From positions 1-6,541 of the forward strand of contig JANPBZ010000191.1 in assembly GCA_031430695.1 (NCBI GenBank): 6,541 nucleotides of DNA, written 5' to 3'. The notes under the pieces were generated by a model. That model was not told the DNA's origin, did not search any database, and saw only the letters and a list, made by a program, of their open reading frames with translations. Positions 1-4,687 of the stretch are shown in pieces (positions within the stretch are counted from its first letter, which is position 1; the number at the start of each line of letters is the position of its first letter). Position numbers and translations under genes: made by a program. This stretch comes from JAENVT01 sp031430695 (GTDB lineage: Bacteria > Actinomycetota > Acidimicrobiia > Acidimicrobiales > Ilumatobacteraceae).

Positions 1-402
1 TTTTTCGGATACTCCTCTGCGGGGTTCCTGGCGTGGGTGATCACCCTCACCGAGATCGTTGCCGGAGTGTCGCTGTTACTCGGCCTCGTACTGCCCCTCG
101 GCGCTGCGGCAGCCGCTGGCATCATGGTGGAACCGATCCTCGGCTATCAGTGGGACAACGGCCTCTTCGGCAACGCAGCGGCGTTCGGATTTGAGTTTTC
201 GCTGATTCCCTTTGGCGCGGCGATCGCGCTCGCCTTCATCGGCCCCGGGCGCTGGTCGATCGACTCGGTCCTCGGATGGCGACTCTCGGGACGACGGTGG
301 GGCCTGATCACGCTGATCAGTGCTCTTGCCGTCGGCATCTTCGTGCTCCAGGTATGGGGCCTCGGTGTTGGTGGCTCGCCGGCGCCACCCCCTGGGCCCT
401 GA
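1..402 (+). CDS. DoxX-family membrane protein, 5'-truncated by the window edge
   Basis: The frame is open from the first base (FFGYSSAGFLAW...) and ends with TGA at 400-402, so 133 C-terminal residues are visible and the true start lies upstream. The GTG at 37-39 is in frame, but coding-like sequence precedes it. Hydrophobic segments are seen at about residues 12-40, 60-80 and 98-115. Features that recall the DoxX family are an acidic residue in a membrane helix (TLTEIVAGVSLLLGL), a second in GFEFSLIPFGAAIALAF, and the loop GPGRWSID near residue 83. DoxX proteins are small four-helix inner-membrane proteins; some members act with redox enzymes or in stress resistance, but most have no known role. 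The tail is proline-rich (PAPPPGP). No partner gene is visible, so the role here cannot be assigned. Family assignment rests on pattern recognition only. Confidence 0.8.
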   Translation, partial: FFGYSSAGFLAWVITLTEIVAGVSLLLGLVLPLGAAAAAGIMVEPILGYQWDNGLFGNAAAFGFEFSLIPFGAAIALAFIGPGRWSIDSVLGWRLSGRRWGLITLISALAVGIFVLQVWGLGVGGSPAPPPGP

Positions 403-405
403 GCA

Positions 406-427
406 CCGGCGGCGGGCGCGCCGCCGG
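406..427 (+). terminator. G/C-rich hairpin after the DoxX-like gene, possible terminator
   Basis: A perfect 8-bp stem (CCGGCGGC at 406-413, GCCGCCGG at 420-427) with a 6-nt loop starts 4 bases after the stop codon. No T-run follows (the next bases are GACCATATT), so it is not a classical intrinsic terminator. In GC-rich actinobacteria, terminators lacking a U-tract have been proposed, so the position favours a 3'-end role. Moderate to low confidence. Confidence 0.35.
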
Positions 428-529
428 GACCATATTGCGGCGGTCGACGGGAATCGAGCCCCGCTTGCTCGACGTTGAAGTGCGGATGCCGGCCAGAGCG
501 ACCGTGACTACGAACTAGCGCCGAATGCC

Positions 530-555
530 CGTTATGGAGCGGGTTGGCAAGCGCT
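530..555 (+). repeat. Left copy of a 26-bp perfect inverted repeat (IR-L)
   Basis: The sequence begins CGTTATGG and ends AAGCGCT. It is the exact reverse complement of 1518-1543, matching at 26 of 26 positions. It lies 46 bp upstream of the phosphotransferase start codon. No obvious target-site duplication is seen: bases just outside are GAATGCC on the left and ACGCAAT on the right. Outside the perfect block only weak similarity continues (AATGC versus ATTGC). Confidence 0.9.
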
Positions 556-601
556 AAGAGGATTCGCGTGCGGGTGGTGATCGGGCCGCGAGACTACGAA
601 G

Positions 602-1510
602 GTGGATCAACCGAAGGACGAAGTACAGCGCGGGCATGTGCAGCCGCCGCCGGCGGCGACGCTGGCGTGGCTTGTTGATGAACTCGACGCGTCTGACGTT
701 GGCGAGGTGCGCGCGATGCCTGGCGGATCGACAGCCGCGATGCACCGCGTGACCCTCGTCGATCGGGACAGTCACGAACGTGATGTGGTGTTGCGCCGGT
801 ATGTCCTTCCTGAGATCCTCGCCGAGTCGCCCGATGTCGTGGCGGTAGAGGCGCGGGTTTTGCAGCTCGCCGAGCGTCTGGCGGTGCCGACGCCTGTGGT
901 GCTCGCCGTCGACGCCACTGGCGATCGTTCGGATGTGCCGGCGCTGGCGATGACGCTCCTCGAGGGTAGGCCGGTGTGGGAGACCCGTTGGGGTTCGGAA
1001 TGGGTGTCGCAAGCTGTCGACGCGATGATCACGCTCCACGACGTCGACGTGTCTCGAGGCGAGCTGCCTGTACTGACCAGATACGCCCAGAGCCGCTACG
1101 ACCCGCCACGCTGGACGCGGGATCCTGCGTTGTGGGAGCGGGCCGTCGAGTTGTTCCATCGTCCAGTGCCGACCGCAGATGTCGGATTCGTCCATCGTGA
1201 CTTCAACCCGGGCAACGTGCTGTGGGACCGACGACGACTCAGCGGACTCGTCGACTGGCAGTGGGCATGCGTTGGTCCGCGTTCGATCGATCCGGCTCAC
1301 TGTCGGCTCAACCTGTTGCACTACAGCCCGACGATGGCCGACCAGGTTCGCACCGTCTGGGAGCAACGATCCGGGTTGACGTTCGACCCGTGGGCGGACG
1401 TTGCCAGCATCATTGGCACACTCGACAGCATCCGACGACGTCGAGACCCCAATGCAGCAATGTGGGCCATCGAAGCGGCACTCAAACAGGCCGTGAACGC
1501 CCTCAGCTGA
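602..1510 (+). CDS. Aminoglycoside phosphotransferase (APH)-family kinase
   Basis: This is a 302-residue protein with a protein-kinase-like fold of the APH family, the usual length. Seen in order: a glycine-rich nucleotide loop MPGGSTAAMHRV (39-50); strand VVLRRYV (62-68), with Arg where classical kinases have the ATP-binding Lys; a helix Glu in AVEARVL (E83); a hinge region around PALAMTLLEGRP (113-124); the catalytic Brenner loop VHRDFNPGNVLW (198-208; D200 likely base, N205 metal ligand); and DWQWA (D219) in place of DFG. The Arg-for-Lys variant is, to my knowledge, common in an actinobacterial subfamily annotated simply as phosphotransferase. The family phosphorylates aminoglycosides or other small hydroxylated molecules; the substrate here is unknown and resistance should not be assumed. 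GTG at 602 is the first start after an in-frame TGA at 578; its ribosome-binding site is weak, so a later GTG is possible. The gene sits alone between two 26-bp inverted repeats. Confidence 0.92.
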   Translation: MDQPKDEVQRGHVQPPPAATLAWLVDELDASDVGEVRAMPGGSTAAMHRVTLVDRDSHERDVVLRRYVLPEILAESPDVVAVEARVLQLAERLAVPTPVVLAVDATGDRSDVPALAMTLLEGRPVWETRWGSEWVSQAVDAMITLHDVDVSRGELPVLTRYAQSRYDPPRWTRDPALWERAVELFHRPVPTADVGFVHRDFNPGNVLWDRRRLSGLVDWQWACVGPRSIDPAHCRLNLLHYSPTMADQVRTVWEQRSGLTFDPWADVASIIGTLDSIRRRRDPNAAMWAIEAALKQAVNALS

Positions 1511-1517
1511 CGACTCA

Positions 1518-1543
1518 AGCGCTTGCCAACCCGCTCCATAACG
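1518..1543 (-). repeat. Right copy of a 26-bp perfect inverted repeat (IR-R)
   Basis: This is the reverse complement of 530-555. It begins 8 bases after the stop of the phosphotransferase gene, so the pair frames that one gene tightly (1014 bp from outer edge to outer edge). It ends with CTCCATAACG on the + strand. Taken alone it does not form the bulged hairpin that the left copy makes with its flank. Confidence 0.9.
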
Positions 1544-1607
1544 ACGCAATCTGAGCGCGGCGCTTCCTCGACTCGGGAACATCTGACGAAAATGTGGCAG
1601 GCGGTGT

Positions 1608-1626
1608 AAACGGATTCGGTCCGTTT
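1608..1626 (+). promoter_or_regulatory. Perfect 7-bp inverted repeat upstream of the sigma factor gene
   Basis: AAACGGA (1608-1614) and TCCGTTT (1620-1626) are exact reverse complements around a 5-base spacer TTCGG. The arms end 16 bases before the chosen ATG at 1643. The site could be an operator for a dimeric regulator of the sigma/anti-sigma operon, or an RNA hairpin that ends read-through from the phosphotransferase gene. No T-run follows. The symmetry is seen directly; the function is inference. Confidence 0.45.
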
Positions 1627-1642
1627 GCGCCCTGTAGGGGTA

Positions 1643-2119
1643 ATGATTTGCGCTGTGGGGGGTCAGGATCGGGTGGAGGCAGTGTTCCGCCGCGTGCACC
1701 GCCGTTTGTGGCGCTCGCTGTTGTTGTTCACCGGTGACGCCGAGTTGGCGAGCGATGCCGTGGCCGAGGCCTTCGCTCAGGTCCTGCGACGGGGCGACGC
1801 CGTCGACGATGTCGAGGCGTGGGTGTGGCGTACTGCCTTTCGTATCGCTGGTGGCCTCGTGGGGGCGCGGTCGAATTCGACCGATCTTGGAGCGGTTGAC
1901 GGTTCGGCTCCGCCGACCGGTTCGCTCGTCGAGTTTCTCGGCCTCTTGGGCGATCTGTCGCCGCAGCAGCGTGCGTGTGTCGCGTTGCGTTACGTCGGTG
2001 AGTACACGTCGCTTGAGATCGGCGAGCTGCTGGGGACCAGCGCGAGCACCGTTCGGGTGCACCTGAGCCGTGCCCATGCGGCTCTGCGACAGACGATCAC
2101 GGAGGCGGAGCATGCCTGA
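1643..2119 (+). CDS. RNA polymerase sigma factor, sigma-70/ECF family
   Basis: A 158-residue protein from ATG 1643; an in-frame TTG at 1625 and GTGs at 1655 and 1673 are other possible starts, and the SD-like AGGGG at 1636-1640 lies very close to the ATG. Region sigma-2 spans about 11-75 (VEAVFRRVHRRLWRSLLLF, then DAVAEAFAQVLRR and VEAWVWRTAFRIA), the part that binds core polymerase and the -10 element. After a Ser/Gly/Pro-containing linker, region sigma-4 spans about 95-150 (LGDLSPQQRACVALRYVGEY, then the helix-turn-helix SLEIGELLGTSASTVRVHLSRA) that reads the -35 element. There is no sigma-3 region and the protein is short, as in ECF sigma factors. It overlaps the next gene by 8 bp, as expected for a sigma/anti-sigma pair. 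The signal it answers to is unknown; autoregulation is common in the family but not shown here. Confidence 0.9.
   Translation: MICAVGGQDRVEAVFRRVHRRLWRSLLLFTGDAELASDAVAEAFAQVLRRGDAVDDVEAWVWRTAFRIAGGLVGARSNSTDLGAVDGSAPPTGSLVEFLGLLGDLSPQQRACVALRYVGEYTSLEIGELLGTSASTVRVHLSRAHAALRQTITEAEHA
2101..2108 (+). promoter_or_regulatory. Shine-Dalgarno site fixing the start of the putative anti-sigma gene
   Basis: GGAGGCGG at 2101-2108, inside the last codons of the sigma gene, stands 3 bases before ATG 2112. The resulting arrangement, with ATG 8 bp before the end of the upstream gene, suggests translational coupling. It argues against the longer frame that begins at ATG 2070, which has no comparable site. 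Confidence 0.65.
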
Positions 2120-3032
2120 CGATTTCGACTCAGTGGTGGCCGCTCGATGCAGTGCGGTCGACGACGTGCGCGTCCCGGCGGATCTGTGGTCGCGGGTGCA
2201 GTTCAAGGTTCTCGACCGCCCACCTGTTCAGTTCACCGAGGAGGAAGAAACCATGATCGATCTACAGACCCAGAGCCACACCGACGAACACCAGAAGCGG
2301 ACGAGGCGGGTCCTGGTCGCCGGGCTCCTCGCCGCCGCCGCGGTGGTTGCGATCGCGCTCGTGGCAATCCGCACCGACGACCCCGTCAGCCCCGCCGACC
2401 AACCGTCTCCGACCGTCACGGTGCCCGTGACCGTGCCGGCGCGAGCACTGTTCGGCACACCAGGCGAGCACTTCGTTCCGGGGACCTACTACGTCGACGA
2501 GGTCGAAGGCACAGCAACCCCGCGGATCTTCGTGACGCTCGGCGACGGGTGGACGAACCTCGGGGACAAGCTCTTCGGTATCGATGGCGGCGGTGACGCG
2601 ATGTTCGACCGCGCCGACCGCGTTTACGCAGACGCGTGCCATGCCAGCGAAGGGTTCCACGCGGGGCCGGTGACCACCCTCGACGGTCTCGTCACCGCGC
2701 TCACCGAGCAGCAGGGATGGGCCGAGGTGACTGCACCGACGGATGTCACCGTCAACGGCTACGCCGGCAAGCGCTTCCAACGCACCGCCCCAGCCGACAA
2801 GACGGGGTGCAACACCATCGATGCTCCGTTCCGAAGCTGGGAGACCGACGGCGTCGGCGAACCCAACTTTTTTTGGTACCAACCGCGTGATTCCGAGACC
2901 CTTCTTGTGCTCGACGTGAACGGCACGATCATCATCATCAAAACGGTGACGTCGGACCTTCGAGAAAACCCTGACGCCGCGCCGCTCGCCGCCATGCTCG
3001 CCTCGATCCGCATCGAACAGGCATCAGGCTGA
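2112..3032 (+). CDS. Putative anti-sigma factor, single-pass membrane protein
   Basis: A 306-residue protein from ATG 2112, overlapping the sigma gene by 8 bp. Residues 1-64 are acidic/polar and probably cytoplasmic (DFDSVVAARCSAVDDVRV, then VPADLWSRVQFKVLDRPP); the VPADLWSRVQ segment is the likely sigma-contact helix. A positive patch (KRTRR, 62-66) precedes one transmembrane helix (VLVAGLLAAAAVVAIALVAI, about 67-86), giving an N-in, C-out topology. A Pro/Thr/Val-rich stretch (90-112) leads into an extracytoplasmic domain of about 190 residues with two cysteines (C176, C233) that could pair. I do not recognise that domain. The canonical zinc-binding anti-sigma motif (HxxxCxxC) is absent, so this would be an unclassified type; the role is inferred from gene order and topology. 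A second start with a better ribosome site lies inside, at 2253. Confidence 0.75.
   Translation: MPDDFDSVVAARCSAVDDVRVPADLWSRVQFKVLDRPPVQFTEEEETMIDLQTQSHTDEHQKRTRRVLVAGLLAAAAVVAIALVAIRTDDPVSPADQPSPTVTVPVTVPARALFGTPGEHFVPGTYYVDEVEGTATPRIFVTLGDGWTNLGDKLFGIDGGGDAMFDRADRVYADACHASEGFHAGPVTTLDGLVTALTEQQGWAEVTAPTDVTVNGYAGKRFQRTAPADKTGCNTIDAPFRSWETDGVGEPNFFWYQPRDSETLLVLDVNGTIIIIKTVTSDLRENPDAAPLAAMLASIRIEQASG
2238..2255 (+). promoter_or_regulatory. Strong internal ribosome-binding site and in-frame ATG inside the anti-sigma gene
   Basis: GAGGAGGAAG (2238-2247) lies 5 bases before ATG 2253, which is codon 48 of the same frame. Initiation here would yield a 259-residue form that keeps the membrane helix and outer domain but lacks the first 47 residues, where the sigma-contact segment is expected. 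The purine run also encodes TEEEET, so it may be chance from acidic codons. Confidence 0.4.
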
Positions 3033-3234
3033 CTCGAGAATCACAGACTGGCTCGGCAAGACGCACTGAACTGGCCAAGGAACGGATCGCCAGCCTGACA
3101 AGTGCGAGAGAATCGGAGGCCAGGACTGTCCGTGCCGCGCACGGCGACACATGGACTCAGGTAGTACCGAACTGCCGATCGGAGCGAGCCGAGGTCCCCG
3201 AGCAGGAGAACGTTTCGTAGGACGGATTCGCCAT
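3033..3234. other. Intergenic region between convergent genes
   Basis: About 200 bases separate the stop of the anti-sigma gene (+) from the stop of the zinc-ribbon gene (-). I see no convincing gene. A + frame without a usable start runs through it (ELAKERIASLTSARESEA...), and a - frame starts GTG at 3238, but neither resembles a known protein. The only structure seen is the short hairpin at 3130-3144. Confidence 0.6.
3130..3144. terminator. Short hairpin between convergent genes, weak terminator candidate
   Basis: CCGTGC (3130-3135) and GCACGG (3139-3144) form a perfect 6-bp stem with a 3-base loop CGC. It is symmetric and so would form in transcripts from either strand, fitting a place between two converging genes. 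There is no T-run on either side, so the terminator reading is weak. Confidence 0.2.
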
Positions 3235-3435
3235 TCACGGGTCAGCTGGCTCGTCGGACTGGTCCGGTGAATCGCTCATCGCGCCTGTTTCGCCCCAAAT
3301 GCTGTCCTGGATCTCGATGAGCTGCCTGGCGTCGGCTTGGCATTGGGCGCAGATGAATAGGTCGCCAGCGTCGTTGCGGTTCCCGCGACTTCGAAACCGG
3401 TGACAGACACCGCAGATGCCTGCAGATTGGGACAT
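3235..3435 (-). CDS. Small zinc-ribbon protein, 66 residues
   Basis: Reading from ATG (first base 3435) to TGA at 3237-3235, the protein has two CxxC pairs, C8-x2-C11 in CGVC and C29-x2-C32 in CAQC, spaced by 17 residues. This is the pattern of a zinc-ribbon/zinc-finger fold. A helix-prone stretch follows (QADARQLIEIQDSIW), then an acidic tail (SDSPDQSDEPADP). A modest ribosome-binding site, GAAG at 3447-3444, lies 8 bases before the start. The same frame stays open far upstream, but that part is a high-GC shadow of the relaxase C-terminus, so the ATG just before the first cysteine pair is preferred. The gene lies 55 bp downstream of the relaxase stop on the same strand and may share its transcript. 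Function is unknown; a nucleic-acid-binding or regulatory accessory of the mobile element is plausible. Confidence 0.65.
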   Translation of the reverse strand: MSQSAGICGVCHRFRSRGNRNDAGDLFICAQCQADARQLIEIQDSIWGETGAMSDSPDQSDEPADP

Positions 3436-3449
3436 GACAGCATCTTCGC

Positions 3450-3470
3450 ACGCGGTCCAAATGGACGCGT
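3450..3470 (-). promoter_or_regulatory. Near-perfect palindrome ahead of the zinc-ribbon gene
   Basis: ACGC (3450-3453) and GTCCA (3455-3459) mirror TGGAC (3462-3466) and GCGT (3467-3470) across a 2-base centre, with one extra G at 3454. It lies between the relaxase stop and the zinc-ribbon start, 14 bases upstream of the ATG. It may be an operator or a hairpin in the intergenic transcript; no further evidence is available. Confidence 0.35.
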
Positions 3471-3490
3471 TGTGGCGCGGCGATGCCGCT

Positions 3491-4687
3491 TCAGAGAATC
3501 TCGATGGACATCTCCGGTGGGCGCCGGCTCGGGTTTGTCGGAGCCGCAAGATCGATTCCTCGAGTGGTCGGGTGGGTGAGAAGAGCGGTGCGAAGGGTGG
3601 AGAATCTTCTCGTTTCGTCGCGGGTGACTCGTAGGCCCTCGGCCATTTGACGGATGCGGTTGGGGTCGAGGTTGGCTCCGGTGGCCCATCGTTGCCAGGT
3701 GTCGACGCTGTCGAGTCGGTGTTGGAGTATTTCGATGGTGTCGGTGCCACCGGCCCATCGGGCGAACAGTCGCTCTCGCCATTGTTCTTCACGAAGGTCG
3801 TTGAGTTCTCGACTGGCGGTGGCGCTTGCGGTTGCGGTGGGCCGAGCCCTTCGTAGCGCGTCGGCTCGGTCAGCGGCGGCGAGTTCGAGTTCGTAGTCGG
3901 CAGTTGAAATGTCGGCGCGGATCGAGCGGCAGTCGCGTCGCTTCGCAGTGGACAGACGCTGGTCGAGTAGTTGTTTCTCGTCGCGGGCTTGGGCGAGCCG
4001 GGTGTCCGCTTCGTCGATCGCTTGTGTGAATGGTTCGGCGGCAATGTGCGTCTGTCGCCGTCGTTCCTCGGCCGCGGTGACTCGCTGTAGCAGCTTCTGC
4101 TGCTGGTCTTGCCGTCTGGAGTGGTCAGTGATGGCTTGGTTGAGTTGCACGGCGGTTGCGGTTCGGAATTCTGCGATCCAGCCGGGAACCTCGCATCGCG
4201 TGCCGACGTGACGGTCGACCTTTGCGAGATCGTGGCGTTGGGTGGTGGCGGGTATGTCTGCGCGGTCGAAGGAGATGATGGAGTCGAGGACGTCGCGGGC
4301 TTCGGCGATGTCGTGGGATTCGGTGACGACGCAGACGGTGTTGGTGCGTTGCCCACGGGTCATGCCGACGTACAGGTTGCGGCAGGTGGTTGCTCGTGAG
4401 GCTAGTTCGAAGCTGCCGGTGACGGTGTCGGATTGTGTGCCCATCTCGGTCGCGGCGTAGCCGAGGCGGACGTGCTCGGCTACGTATTCGGCGGGGAGTG
4501 TGATCTGCCCGCGACCGGCGATCGTGGCGAGGGTGAGGTCGCCGTTGTCGTGAATAGCGGTGACGGTCCATTGGTCGCGGTTGCGGACTCGTTCACCGGT
4601 CGTAGTGGTGAGGTGTCGTTGGTTGCGCCGTGTGGCGACAACGTCACCGACGCCAGCCTGTTCGCCGCCGCCGATCGCGACGTGTCG
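3491..4687 (-). pseudogene. C-terminal part of the MobF relaxase-helicase, out of frame with its N-terminus
   Basis: This frame carries on the relaxase protein after the frame break near 4687 and ends at TGA 3493-3491, about 398 codons. Just after the break come GDVVATRRNQRHL, then RDQWTVTAIHDNGDLTLA and ITLPAEYVAEHVRLGYA. Then GTQSDTV and ATTCRNLYVGMTRGQRTNT form the C-terminal SF1 (UvrD/RecD-like) helicase motifs, including the YVGMTRG motif that helps couple ATP hydrolysis to DNA movement. After this comes a long Gln/Arg/Ala-rich stretch (QQQKLLQRVTAAEERRRQ through REEQWRERLFARWAG) likely to form coiled coil. The open frame extends upstream to 4891, but that part is a shadow of the other frame. 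With no start of its own near the break, this piece is probably not made as a separate protein. Confidence 0.85.

Noticed and set aside
431..510. tRNA-like T-arm on the - strand (GGGAATCGAGCCCC on the + strand) with a possible 6-bp acceptor match
   Set aside because: The implied molecule is only about 66 nt, the T-stem has mismatches, T54 would be C, and no D-arm or anticodon arm can be drawn. At most it is a remnant.
531..1542. Integron gene cassette, because GTTATGG at the left and CCATAAC at the right resemble core sites and GTTATGGAGC also occurs in attI1
   Set aside because: The T in GTTATGG breaks the GTTRRRY core, no closing R' box or 57-141 bp attC follows on the right, and the symmetry runs 26 bp rather than 7. 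No integrase is present.
2070..2111. Longer N-terminus for the anti-sigma protein from ATG 2070
   Set aside because: It would overlap the sigma gene by 50 bases without a good ribosome-binding site, whereas ATG 2112 has GGAGGCGG at proper distance.
554..2206. A 550-codon open frame on the - strand across the phosphotransferase and sigma genes
   Set aside because: Its product is Arg/His/Pro-rich low-complexity sequence without motifs and lies opposite two genes with clear domains. Long antisense frames are a normal by-product of GC-rich codon bias.
3065..3219. Protein-like + strand frame ELAKERIASLTSARESEA after the anti-sigma gene
   Set aside because: It has no in-frame ATG, GTG or TTG start in the intergenic region and no recognised similarity, so it is treated as noncoding or an unrecognisable remnant.
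3041..3238. A 65-codon - strand frame starting GTG that overlaps the zinc-ribbon stop by 4 bases
   Set aside because: The GTGA overlap is suggestive of coupling, but the product has scattered cysteines, mixed codon use and no recognisable feature.
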